Assembly (NCBI RefSeq): GCF_008017535.1
Contig: NZ_VRUA01000020.1
Location: forward strand, 1 to 60,493
DNA: 60,493 nt
Direction: 5' to 3'
Origin: Ottowia flava
GTDB lineage: Bacteria > Pseudomonadota > Gammaproteobacteria > Burkholderiales > Burkholderiaceae_C
In this document: piece after piece, positions 17,888 to 26,421 of the stretch
How the letters are laid out: each line of letters begins with the position of its first letter
Position numbering within the stretch: the stretch's first letter is position 1
Notes under the pieces: generated by a model
The model's input: only the letters and a program-made list of their open reading frames with translations
What the model was told of the DNA's origin: nothing
The model's database searches: none
Position numbers and translations under genes: made by a program

Positions 17888-18672
17888 ACGAGCGCTCGCC
17901 GCACGAACCCATGGCCGTGGCCTCCGATCGGCCCGCCGCGCCGCGCGCCGGGTCGGCCGCTTCGGTGGTCCTGCAGCGCGTGAACGTGCACTTTGGCGCC
18001 GTGCGCGCGCTGGCCGACGTGGACCTGCGCATCGCCGCCGGGGAGAGCGTGGCCCTGGTCGGTGGCAATGGCAGCGGCAAAAGCACGCTGCTGCGCGTCG
18101 TGCACGGCTTGATCCGCCCGCAGACAGGCCATGTGCACGCGCCTGCCCGGCGACAGCAGGCCATGCTGTTTCAGCGCCCGTGGATGCTGCGCGCGTCGGT
18201 GCGGGCGAATGTGCAGGCCGGGCTCTGGCTGCGCGGCACACCCTGGCGCGCCGGCCGCGCGCAGGCGCTGGCCGCGCTGGAGCGCGTGCAGCTGGCGCAT
18301 CTTGCCGAGCGCAACGCGCGCGGATTGTCGGGTGGCCAGCAGCAGCGCCTTGCGCTGGCGCGCGCCTGGGCCCAGTCGCCCGAGTTGCTGTTGCTCGACG
18401 AGCCCACGGCCAGCCTCGATCCCTACGCCAAGCACGAGGTCGAGACACTGATGCACGCCTTCGCCAACCCGGCAGACGCGTCCGACGCACCCCTGACGAT
18501 GGTGTTTGCGAGCCACAACCTGGGCCAGGTCAAGCGGCTTGCGCGCCGCGTGATCTACCTTGACCAGGGCCGCCTGATGGCCGATTTGCCTGTCGAACAG
18601 TTTTTTGACCGAACCGTGCTGCGCGCGGTATCCCCCGAAGCCGATGCGTTTCTGAAAGGAGAACTTCTATGA
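17884..18672 (+). CDS. tupC: Tungstate-type ABC transporter ATP-binding protein
   Basis: The cytoplasmic ATPase of the same importer, about 262 aa. Walker A is GGNGSGKST, the ABC signature LSGGQQQRLALARA, Walker B LLLLDEPTASLD, and the switch His is in FASHNLGQ. It has no C-terminal TOBE domain, unlike ModC. The first 30 residues are Pro/Arg-rich and not conserved. The start ATG overlaps the tupB stop and its own stop overlaps the tupA ATG, so the three genes are translated in step. Confidence 0.92.
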   Translation: MNERSPHEPMAVASDRPAAPRAGSAASVVLQRVNVHFGAVRALADVDLRIAAGESVALVGGNGSGKSTLLRVVHGLIRPQTGHVHAPARRQQAMLFQRPWMLRASVRANVQAGLWLRGTPWRAGRAQALAALERVQLAHLAERNARGLSGGQQQRLALARAWAQSPELLLLDEPTASLDPYAKHEVETLMHAFANPADASDAPLTMVFASHNLGQVKRLARRVIYLDQGRLMADLPVEQFFDRTVLRAVSPEADAFLKGELL

Positions 18673-19499
18673 CTTCCAAATTGACGAGAAAAATGCTTGG
18701 TTCTGGTGCCAGACAAGCGGTGGCAGCTATGGCGTTGATAGTGTCCATGGCGGCTTCTGCGCAAAACATCGTCATGTCCTCGACCACCTCGACCGAGCAG
18801 TCCGGGCTGTTCGCGCACCTGTTGCCCGAGTTCAAGAAGGCCAGCGGCATCGACATCAAGGTCGTCGCGCTGGGCACGGGCCAGGCGCTCGACATGGCGC
18901 GGCGCGGCGATGCCGACGTCGTGTTCGTGCACGACCAGAAGGCCGAAGAGAAGTTCATTGCCGAGGGCTTCGGCCTCAAGCGCTATCCGGTCATGTACAA
19001 CGACTTCATCCTGGTGGGCCCCAAGAGCGACCCCGCGGGGGTGAAGGGCAAGGACATCGTCGAGGCGCTGAAGAAGCTGGCGGCGGCCAACGGCACCTTC
19101 GTCTCGCGCGGCGATAAGAGCGGCACGCACGCGGCCGAGCTGCGCTACTGGGCCGACGCGGGCCTGAAGGACGCCAAGGGCAGCGGCTACAAGGAATGCG
19201 GCTGCGGCATGGGCCCGGCACTCAACATGGCCGCGTCGATGAACGGCTACGTGCTGGCTGATCGCGGCACCTGGCTTAACTTCAAGAACCGCGCCGATCT
19301 GGCCATCCTGGTCGAGGGCGACAAGCGCCTGTTCAACCAGTATGGCGTGATGGTGGTCAATCCGGCCAAGCACCCGCAGGTCAAGCAGGCCGAGGCGCAG
19401 AAGTTCGTCGACTGGGTGACTTCACCCACGGGTCAGAACGCCATCGCCGCCTACAAGATCGGCGGCGAGCAGTTGTTCTTTCCCAACGCCGAGAAGTAA
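18669..19499 (+). CDS. tupA: Tungstate-binding periplasmic protein
   Basis: The receptor of the importer, 276 aa, with a Sec signal peptide ending near MAASAQ. The mature protein opens with IVMSSTTSTEQSGLF; the TTSTEQSG segment matches the oxyanion-binding TTTS region of TupA. FVSRGDKSGTH and MNGYVLADRGTW are further TupA-family blocks. It is encoded last in tupBCA, although many tup operons start with tupA. It is translationally coupled to tupC by ATGA. Confidence 0.92.
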   Translation: MTSKLTRKMLGSGARQAVAAMALIVSMAASAQNIVMSSTTSTEQSGLFAHLLPEFKKASGIDIKVVALGTGQALDMARRGDADVVFVHDQKAEEKFIAEGFGLKRYPVMYNDFILVGPKSDPAGVKGKDIVEALKKLAAANGTFVSRGDKSGTHAAELRYWADAGLKDAKGSGYKECGCGMGPALNMAASMNGYVLADRGTWLNFKNRADLAILVEGDKRLFNQYGVMVVNPAKHPQVKQAEAQKFVDWVTSPTGQNAIAAYKIGGEQLFFPNAEK

Positions 19500-19509
19500 A
19501 TCGGCCGCC

Positions 19510-19540
19510 AAGCGCGCCGAGCGGCCAGCGCGGCGCGCTT
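19510..19540. terminator. Hairpin between convergent tupA and gntR
   Basis: AAGCGCGCC pairs perfectly with GGCGCGCTT over a 13-base loop. No clear T run follows, so it may stabilise mRNA ends or stop transcription weakly. Confidence 0.45.
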
Positions 19541-19543
19541 GCT

Positions 19544-20215
19544 TCAGTAGTTCAGGAGGTTGCGGCGGATGCCGAGCAGGTGTTCGGTGGCCGTGGCGCG
19601 TGCGCGGCCCGGGTCGCGCTCACGCAGGGCGTTGAGCAGCTCGCGGTGTTCGCGCTGGTAGGCCAGGCGCCGCTCCGGCGTCAGGCTTTTCTTCTTCAGC
19701 GCGCCCCATTCGCCCTGCGCGCGCGCGTCGTTCATCATCTGGAAGATGTTGGTGACCAGGCTGTTGTGCGCCGCGCGCGCGATGGCCTCGTGGAACTGGG
19801 CGTCCCAGTGCTCGAACTCTTCGTGCGTGGTCGCCGCTTCGGCGCGGTCGCAGCACAGCCGCATGTGGTCGAAGTCGCCCACCGTGCCGTTGCCAATCAC
19901 GAGATCGACGATGGCGGGCTCGATGGCCAGGCGCGCCTGCATCAGCTCGGCGGGGCTGACGCCTTGGCGCAGGCCGCTTGAGCCGTTCGCCGGGGCGGCC
20001 AGCGGCGCCCGCTCGCTGACGTAGGTGCCGCTGCCCACGGTTTGCTTCAGCCACCCTGCGGATTTGAGCTCGCCCAGCACCTTGCGCACGGTGGTGCGGC
20101 TGATCTGAAACTGCTCGCAAAACTCGCGCTCGGTCGGCAGCCGGGCGCCAGCCTGCCACTGGCCCGACTGCAACTGGCCGAGGATCGTTTGCCGCAAAGC
20201 GTAGGTCGCGTCCAA
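19544..20215 (-). CDS. GntR family regulator (FadR-like, FCD domain)
   Basis: A 223-aa repressor/activator: an N-terminal winged helix (LRQTILGQLQSGQWQAGARL, PTEREFCEQF, ISRTTVRKVLGEL), then a helical FCD ligand domain with the metal-type His residues in ARAAHN and TEHLLG. It starts with TTG preceded by GAGGA. It is divergent from the FAH-family gene, whose promoter region holds three ACCAATT sites, so it most likely controls that operon in response to an acidic metabolite. Confidence 0.87.
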   Translation of the reverse strand: MDATYALRQTILGQLQSGQWQAGARLPTEREFCEQFQISRTTVRKVLGELKSAGWLKQTVGSGTYVSERAPLAAPANGSSGLRQGVSPAELMQARLAIEPAIVDLVIGNGTVGDFDHMRLCCDRAEAATTHEEFEHWDAQFHEAIARAAHNSLVTNIFQMMNDARAQGEWGALKKKSLTPERRLAYQREHRELLNALRERDPGRARATATEHLLGIRRNLLNY

Positions 20216-20243
20216 GGGTTCCTCACTGAAGATATCAAATCAT

Positions 20244-20373
20244 ACCAATTGTGCAAACCTGGGCAGTCGGCTGGACGCCAGGGAAAACCCTTTCCGTCAT
20301 TTTGGCTGCACGGATTGACGCACGCGGCGGCATGCTTATGATTCACCAATTCGTACCATGCAGACCAATTGGT
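20244..20373. promoter_or_regulatory. Three ACCAATT sites, candidate GntR operators
   Basis: ACCAATTGTG (20245), ACCAATTCGT (20345) and the perfect palindrome ACCAATTGGT (20364) lie in the divergent gntR/FAH intergenic region. Copies two and three are 19 bp apart, about two helix turns. FadR-like regulators bind short palindromes, so these are good operator candidates. Confidence 0.55.
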
Positions 20374-20425
20374 ACCTAATGGTTTTAGCGGCCGAGCGCG
20401 ACCGCACGTTCTAGAGGAGCATGAA

Positions 20426-21298
20426 TTGAGAATTGCAGCGTATACCCACCAAGGCGTTCCCCATGTCGGCCAGGTGTCGGCCGACGGCGCCAGCGTCACG
20501 GCCTTCGATGTGCCGCGCGAGGTGGCTGAGCGCGGTGCGCAGGCCCTGATCGAGGCCGCCGTGGCTGGTGCCGCCTTGCCCGCGCTGACGAATGCCGCGG
20601 TGGCGGTGGCCGACGTGCAATTGCGTGCGCCCCTGCCGCGTCCGCGCCGCAACGTGTGGTGTGTGGGGCGCAACTACCACGCCCATGCCAAGGAACTGCA
20701 GGAGTCGGTGTTCAAGGCGAGCAACGCCAACGTGGCGGCCTGGCCCATCGTTTTCACCAAGGTGCCGGAGTGCGTGGTGGGGCCGTTCGACTCGGTGCAC
20801 CTTCCAGGCGCGGCCGTGTCCGAACAGATCGACTACGAAGCCGAACTCGGCGTGGTGATCGGCCAGGGCGGCAAGAACATCGCCAAGGCCGACGCCATGA
20901 AGCACGTATATGGCTACACCGTGATCAACGACGTGACCGCGCGCGACGTGCAGATGCGCCACCAGCAGTGGGACATGGGCAAGTCGTTCGACACCTTCTG
21001 CCCCATGGGCCCGTGGATCGTGACCGCCGACGAGATGGACGGCCGCCAGACGCGCGTGCGCTGCTGGGTCAACGGCGAGCAGCGTCAGGACGGCGAAACC
21101 GCGCTGATGATCTTCGACATCTCCACGCTGATCGAAACCGTATCGCGCGGCATCACGCTCTACCCGGGCGATGTGATCGCCACCGGCACGCCGGCCGGAG
21201 TGGGCATGGGGCTGAACCCGCCGCGCTACCTGAAATCGGGCGACACGGTGCGCGTCGAGATCGACGGCATCGGCACCATCGAAAACCGGTTTGTCTGA
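20426..21298 (+). CDS. Fumarylacetoacetate hydrolase (FAH) family protein
   Basis: A metal-dependent hydrolase/decarboxylase/isomerase of the FAH fold, about 290 aa. Motifs: CVGRNYHAHAKEL, the metal-binding Glu residues in DYEAELGVVIGQGG, GYTVINDVTARDVQ and GDVIATGTPAGVG. The start is the TTG six bases after GAGGAG. The nearby ATG at 20421 cannot be the start because it runs into TGA after one codon. It is followed closely by a Bug protein and divergent from a GntR regulator: together a small catabolic unit for an unknown acid. Confidence 0.87.
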   Translation: MRIAAYTHQGVPHVGQVSADGASVTAFDVPREVAERGAQALIEAAVAGAALPALTNAAVAVADVQLRAPLPRPRRNVWCVGRNYHAHAKELQESVFKASNANVAAWPIVFTKVPECVVGPFDSVHLPGAAVSEQIDYEAELGVVIGQGGKNIAKADAMKHVYGYTVINDVTARDVQMRHQQWDMGKSFDTFCPMGPWIVTADEMDGRQTRVRCWVNGEQRQDGETALMIFDISTLIETVSRGITLYPGDVIATGTPAGVGMGLNPPRYLKSGDTVRVEIDGIGTIENRFV

Positions 21299-21335
21299 CG
21301 CGTTCGCGCCGGCAGCCCCCTTGAGGAGACACACG

Positions 21336-22319
21336 ATGACGACACGACGCGAAGCCCTGGCGATGATGGGCGCCGCCGCCGCTGCGGGCGGATTCAGCCG
21401 GGCGGCCTTGGCCCAGGACGCCTATCCCAATCACCCCATCAGCATGCTGGTCCCTTTCCCGCCCGGTGGCGTGGCCGATACCGTGGGTCGCCCGGTGGCC
21501 GAGGCGATGGGGCGCTTCTTGAAGCAGAGCATCGTGGTCGAGAACAAGGGGGGCGCCGGTGGAGGCATCGGGATCGCCCAGGTGGCCAAGGCCAAGCCGG
21601 ACGGCTACAGCACGCTCATGGCGCTGTCATCCATCGTGGTGCTGCCCGAGGCCGACAAGGTGCTGGCGCGCGCGCCCATGTACCAGCTCAACCAGTTCAA
21701 ACCCATCGCGCGCTTCACGGCCGATCCCACCGTGCTGGTGGTGCGTGCCGACAGCCCATGGAAGTCTTTCCAGGAGTTCATCGCGCACGCGCGTCAGAAC
21801 CCTGGACAGCTCACGTTCGGCTCATCGGGCAACTACGGCACCATGCACGTGCCCATGGAGCAACTGAAGATCGCCACCAAGACCTTCATGGTGCACGTGC
21901 CCTACACCGGCGCCGGCCCGGCCATCCTGGCGCTGCTGTCGGGACAGGTGGATGCCCTGTCCACCGGGCCAGCCAGCGTGGCGCAGCACATCAAATCGGG
22001 CAAGGTGCGCGCGCTCGCGCACTGGGGCGAGGGCAGGCTGGCCGCGCTGCCCGACGTGCCGAGCCTGACCGAACTCGGTGTGCCCGTGACCTACTCGCAA
22101 TGGTCGGGCCTGTTCGTGCCTGCGGGTACGCCCGCGCCAGTGGTGGAGCAACTGCGTCAGGCGGCGCGCGAGACAGTGAACGACCCCCGTGCCAAACAGG
22201 CCATGGTGAGCGCAGGAACGTCCTTCCTCTACCAGGACACGCCCGAGTTCGAGCGCTTCGTTCAGGCCGATGCCAAGGCGATGGCCGAGGTCGTCAAGGC
22301 CATCGGCAAGGTGAACTGA
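21336..22319 (+). CDS. Bug/TctC family periplasmic binding protein
   Basis: 327 aa. It has a twin-arginine-type signal (TTRREALAMMG to ALAQ) and the family opening PNHPISMLVPFPPGGVADTVGR, where the GGVAD loop contacts the carboxylate ligand; LTFGSSGNYGTMH and HVPYTGAGPA follow. GAGGAG lies 7 bases before this ATG. It is 37 bases after the FAH gene and probably in its operon, so the ligand could be the FAH substrate or its precursor. No TctAB genes are nearby. Confidence 0.88.
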   Translation: MTTRREALAMMGAAAAAGGFSRAALAQDAYPNHPISMLVPFPPGGVADTVGRPVAEAMGRFLKQSIVVENKGGAGGGIGIAQVAKAKPDGYSTLMALSSIVVLPEADKVLARAPMYQLNQFKPIARFTADPTVLVVRADSPWKSFQEFIAHARQNPGQLTFGSSGNYGTMHVPMEQLKIATKTFMVHVPYTGAGPAILALLSGQVDALSTGPASVAQHIKSGKVRALAHWGEGRLAALPDVPSLTELGVPVTYSQWSGLFVPAGTPAPVVEQLRQAARETVNDPRAKQAMVSAGTSFLYQDTPEFERFVQADAKAMAEVVKAIGKVN

Positions 22320-22337
22320 GCGCGGCGCCTGCGGGCG

Positions 22338-23048
22338 TCAGCCGAGCAGGGCGTTCAGCGCCGTGAGGCTCGGCACCTCGGCGTGGGGCAGATCCGGCAG
22401 TTCGGGCGGCCAGCGCTCATCCGTTCGATTGACCCACACGGTCTGCATGCCTGCCGCCAGTGCACCGGCGCCGTCGAGTTGGGCATCGTCACCGATGTGC
22501 AACACGGCTTCAGGCGCCACGCCCGCGGCGGCGGCACCGGCCTGGAAAAAGCGCACGTCGGGCTTGCTCACGCCGACCTTGGCCGGGTTGAGGGCGTCGT
22601 GAAAGTACCCGCCAATGCCGATGTGGTGCACGTCGGCGTTGCCGTTGGTCAGTGCGACCACCGGGAACCGAGCACTCAACAGTTGCAAGGTGGCCAGCGC
22701 GTCTGGGAACAGGTCTACGCGTTGGCGCGCCGCATAGAACACCTCGTACGCCGGTTCGGCCAGCGTGACATCTTCCTGCGCCAGGCGCAGCAGATGCCGA
22801 ATGGCCTCGCGCCGCAGTCGGCCCAGGTCGTGCGCGATCTCGGGTTGTGCCTGCAGGACGGCCTCGCGTGCACGGCGCTGGTGGTGGCTGTCGGCGGCCA
22901 GGCGCGCGGTGGCTGGTGCGCGGTCGGTCAGCCAGGCACGCAGCGTGGTCTCGGCCCGCTCTATCGTCGGCCAGACGGGCCACAGCGTGTCGTCCAGGTC
23001 CAGGGTGACGGCGCGCACGCGCGAAAGATCGAGGCGAGAGAGGGTCAT
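22338..23048 (-). CDS. HAD family hydrolase
   Basis: A haloacid-dehalogenase-type phosphatase of subfamily IA, about 236 aa. The Asp nucleophile and acid/base are in LDLDDTLWP, motif II Thr/Ser in ALTNGNAD, motif III Lys in GVSKPD, and motif IV in HIGDDAQLDGAGA. The sequence resembles YigB-like flavin-mononucleotide or sugar phosphatases. Start uncertain: an in-frame ATG and TTG exist 30-33 bases upstream, with no clear ribosome site for any. It is divergent from hemH. Confidence 0.83.
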   Translation of the reverse strand: MTLSRLDLSRVRAVTLDLDDTLWPVWPTIERAETTLRAWLTDRAPATARLAADSHHQRRAREAVLQAQPEIAHDLGRLRREAIRHLLRLAQEDVTLAEPAYEVFYAARQRVDLFPDALATLQLLSARFPVVALTNGNADVHHIGIGGYFHDALNPAKVGVSKPDVRFFQAGAAAAGVAPEAVLHIGDDAQLDGAGALAAGMQTVWVNRTDERWPPELPDLPHAEVPSLTALNALLG

Positions 23049-23104
23049 GCAGGGCGTCGCCGGGTCGGCCACAGGCATCAATCCGGCATGCCCGAGAATA
23101 GCGC

Positions 23105-24154
23105 ATGCGTTTTAGACCCGAACCGCAGGTGCCACCCGATCAGGCCGGACGCACCGGCATCCTGCTTTGCAATCTGGGCACGCCCGATGCGGCCACGCCC
23201 GCCGCCACGCGGCGCTATCTGGCCGAATTCCTGAGCGACCCGCGCGTGGTGGAAATTCCTCCTCTGGCCTGGAAGCCGCTGCTGCACGGCGTGATCCTGC
23301 GCACCCGGCCCAAGCAGTCGGCCGCCAAGTACCAGAGCGTGTGGTTGCCCGAAGGCTCGCCGTTGATGGTGTGGAGCCGCAAGCAGGCGACCATGCTGCG
23401 CGGCTACCTGGGTGAGCGCGGTCACGCCGTCAGCGTGCGCTTGGCCATGCGGTATGGCAACCCGTCGATCGCGTCGCAGCTGGACGAGCTGAAGGCGCGC
23501 GGTTGCACTCGCGTGCTGGTGGTGCCGCTGTACCCGCAGTATTCCGGCACGACCACGGCCAGCGTGGTGGACGCCGTGGCCGACTGGGCGCGCGGCGCGC
23601 GCCACGTGCCGGCGTTGCGCTTCATCGACCGCTTCTACGACGACCCGGGCTACATCCGGGCCCTGACGCGGGTCATCCACCAGCATTGGCAGTCGCACGG
23701 CCGACCGAACAAGCTGGTGATGAGCTTCCACGGCGTGCCTGAGCGCACGGTGAAGTTGGGCGACCCGTACTATGCCGAATGCGTCGAGACCGCGCGCCTG
23801 CTGGCCGAGCGCCTGGCGCTGAAGGACAGCGAATGGGTGCTGAGCTTCCAGTCGCGCTTTGGCAAGGCGAAATGGGTGGGGCCATCGACGCACGACACCT
23901 TGGTCGAACTGGGCGCGGCCGGGGCCGAGCGCGTGGACGTCGTCTGCCCCGGCTTCGTCGCCGACTGTCTGGAGACGCTGGAAGAGATCGCCATGGAAGG
24001 CCGCGACACCTTTGTGTGTGCAGGCGGCAAGCAGTTGCAGTACATCCCGGCGCTGAACGACAACCCGGTCTGGCTCGCCGCGCTGGCCGAACTGGTGCAG
24101 GAACACCTGCAGGGCTGGCCAACGCGCGGGCATGCGAGGGGCGCCGGAGGATGA
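23105..24154 (+). CDS. hemH: Ferrochelatase
   Basis: Inserts ferrous iron into protoporphyrin IX, the last step of protohaem synthesis; 349 aa, normal for bacterial HemH. Visible family blocks are GILLCNLGTPD, LRPKQSA-like RTRPKQSAAKY, the catalytic-His motif MSFHGVPERT, the SFQSRFGKAKWVGPST segment and CPGFVADCLETLEEIAMEG, whose Glu residues assist metal insertion. It stands alone as a transcription unit. Its product is needed by the cytochrome cluster at 45.8 kb. Confidence 0.95.
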   Translation: MRFRPEPQVPPDQAGRTGILLCNLGTPDAATPAATRRYLAEFLSDPRVVEIPPLAWKPLLHGVILRTRPKQSAAKYQSVWLPEGSPLMVWSRKQATMLRGYLGERGHAVSVRLAMRYGNPSIASQLDELKARGCTRVLVVPLYPQYSGTTTASVVDAVADWARGARHVPALRFIDRFYDDPGYIRALTRVIHQHWQSHGRPNKLVMSFHGVPERTVKLGDPYYAECVETARLLAERLALKDSEWVLSFQSRFGKAKWVGPSTHDTLVELGAAGAERVDVVCPGFVADCLETLEEIAMEGRDTFVCAGGKQLQYIPALNDNPVWLAALAELVQEHLQGWPTRGHARGAGG

Positions 24155-24180
24155 CGAGGCGGCTCCGTTGGCGATTATTC

Positions 24181-24229
24181 GCTATTAATAGAGTAGCTGC
24201 CCGCGCTGATGGTTGTAGGGCTGCAGGCT
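24181..24229 (-). repeat. 45-bp dispersed repeat, reverse copy
   Basis: CTATTAATAGAGTAGCTG, CCCGCGCTGATGG, TTGTAGGGCTGCAGGC: a near-full reverse copy after hemH. Confidence 0.7.
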
Positions 24230-24301
24230 GATTCGATAGAAAATGGGATGTCCTGGTCGCTCGGCCTGCAGTTCAGTTCAACCATTCGCCAGGGGCCCGG
24301 C

Positions 24302-25186
24302 TCAGGCCAGCGCGTCGTGCCTGGCCTTGGCCAGAAAGCCATCGATCAGCGCAAGTTGGCCCGGAACGTTCAGCGCCGGTGCGTGGCCGCAGCCGGCGAT
24401 CTCTTCCCATTGCAGCAGGCCGCGCGCGCCCGGGCCGCGGTGCGTCATTTCTTCGGCCGTGTCTTTCAGCACCAGGTCGGATTCGACGCCGCGCAGCAGC
24501 AGCACCGGGATCTGCAGTACGTCATAGTGGTGCCACAGCAGGTAGTCATCGGGGTAGTGGATGAACTGGCCGACGATGGCCGGGTCGTAATGCGTGGTGA
24601 CGCGGCCGTCCGGCAGGCGGCGCGTGCTGGTTTCGGCCATGCGGCGCCACTGCGCGTCCGTCAACACGCCGTAGGGCTTGTAGGCGGTGCGCAGAAAGCC
24701 TTCGAGTTCGGTCACTGTGGCGAAGGCGGGCGGCTGACCGGCGTAGGCCTTGATCCGCTCCAGCGCCGGCGCGGCGAGCTGCGGCGCGTTGTCGTTGAGC
24801 GTCAGGCTTTGGATGCGGGCCTTCATCGTCGGCTCGAAATAGCCGCTGGCACACACGGTGCCGATGGCGCCGCCCATCGACGTGCCAATCCAGTGGCAGC
24901 GCTCGACGCCCAGCTGGTCCAGCAGCTCGCGCGCCAGCCGGGCGTAAAAGGCCAGGCAGTACTCGTCCTTGGCATTGGCCGCCCACTGGCTGAGGCCGCG
25001 CCCAATGGTGTCCGGACAGACCACGCGCCAACCCTGCGCCGACAGGTGCGCGGCCAGCTCATCCATGTCGCGCCCCGTGCGCGCCAGGCCGTGCCAGGCG
25101 ATGATCACCGGCGCATCGCGCTCGCCCCAATCCATGGTGTGGATTTCTCGGCCAGCGCAGGTGAGGTAGTGTGACGAGGGGGACAT
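24302..25186 (-). CDS. Alpha/beta hydrolase
   Basis: 294 aa with the classic fold: oxyanion-hole segment WHGLARTG, nucleophile elbow GTSMGG, an acid after LLLRGVESDLV, and the catalytic His in GCGHAPAL. No signal peptide, so cytoplasmic. It lies 31 bp after the broken binding-protein gene in the same direction, at the end of the ABC-transporter and 3-hydroxybutyrate-oligomer-hydrolase cluster. This makes an ester- or lactone-cleaving role in the same pathway plausible but unproven. Confidence 0.83.
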   Translation of the reverse strand: MSPSSHYLTCAGREIHTMDWGERDAPVIIAWHGLARTGRDMDELAAHLSAQGWRVVCPDTIGRGLSQWAANAKDEYCLAFYARLARELLDQLGVERCHWIGTSMGGAIGTVCASGYFEPTMKARIQSLTLNDNAPQLAAPALERIKAYAGQPPAFATVTELEGFLRTAYKPYGVLTDAQWRRMAETSTRRLPDGRVTTHYDPAIVGQFIHYPDDYLLWHHYDVLQIPVLLLRGVESDLVLKDTAEEMTHRGPGARGLLQWEEIAGCGHAPALNVPGQLALIDGFLAKARHDALA

Positions 25187-25217
25187 GATCAGAGAGCGAA
25201 ATAGGATGGACGAACGG

Positions 25218-26365
25218 CTACTTCAGGAGTTTTCCGTCCCGGCTGAGAACCGTGACCTCGACCAGGCGCGAGCCGACACGCTGGGTGGGTGAATAGCTGA
25301 ACGTGACGCCGCCCAGGTCCAGGTTCTGCAGCGATTCCAGGGCCTGAATCACTTTGGCCCGCGTCGGCGCGGGGCCGGCACGCTGCAGTGCCTCGACCAG
25401 CACCTTGGCGCCGAGAAACTCCTCGAAGCTGGTGTAGTTGATCTCGGCGCCGGGACTGTGTTTGCGCAGCAGCGTCTGGTATTCGCGCACGACGGGCAGC
25501 TGCTGGCTGTAGGGGTAGGGCACAACTTGGCTGATGCCCAAGCCATGGACCGCCTGCTGCCCCGCCAGTTGCACCAGCTCTGCGGGATTGACTACCGAGA
25601 TGTTGAACAGTTGGGCCCCTCCGCCTGCGGCGCGGTAGCCCTTGGCGAAGCTGGCAGCAGGCTTGTTGACCGCGACCATGATGATCGCGCGCACGTCGGC
25701 CGACCGCATCGTGCGAACGGCCTGGTCAACCTGATCGGTGTTGCGCTCGTAGCTGGCTGAGGAGACCAGCGACAGTTTGCGCTTGGCCAGCGCCGCTTTG
25801 ACGCCCGCCAGCCCGGATTCGCCGAAGCCGTCGTTCTGGTAGACGACGCCAATGCGGTCCATGCCCAGGGTGAGCAGGTGCTCAACCATGTGCTCGGTCT
25901 CGTCGGCGTAGCTGGCGCGGATATGGAAGATCCACGGGTTGAAGGGCTGCCGCAGTGGCTCGCCACCGGTGTAGGGTGCGATCAAGGCGACGCCCGCTTG
26001 CTGGAGCACGTTCTGGTTCAGCAATTCAGCGATGTTGGCGGTGCCGGCAAAACCGATCAATGCCAGCAAGTCCGGACGTTGGACCAGCTCGCGCGTGCGC
26101 TGCACGGTGTCGAGCACCTTGTAGCCATCGTCAAGCACCACGTGGCGGATTTTTGCCCCATGCACGCCGCCGCGGGCGTTGACCTCGTCGAACCAGATCT
26201 TGGGGCCGAGCGCCATCTGCGCGCCGGTGCTGGCGAGGACGCCTGTGAGGGGGCGACCTGACCCACCACCAGCTCGGCCGCCAGCGCAGGCGGGCGGAGC
26301 GCCGCAGCGGCGGACAGCGAGGCCGCGAACACCGCGTGGCGCCAGCTTTTCATCCAGAAACGCAT
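25218..26365 (-). pseudogene. ABC transporter binding protein, frameshifted
   Basis: A branched-chain-amino-acid-type (Peripla_BP_6) receptor. The minus strand gives a good start (AAGGA before MRFWMKSW), a signal peptide (SLSAAAALRPPALA) and mature ELVVGQVAP, then leaves frame. The second frame gives MALGPKIWFDEVNARGG to the end. Adding one C to the five-base run at 26249-26253 (G on the plus strand) restores LTGVLASTGAQMALG, exactly the expected family sequence. So either a one-base deletion inactivated the gene or the base was lost in sequencing. The rest is intact, which suggests a recent event or error. It sits downstream of the oligomer hydrolase. Confidence 0.82.
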
Positions 26366-26421
26366 GAGATTCCTTGAACGGACCACCCGGGCGTGGATGT
26401 GGGCCACGCCCGGGCTGGGCC

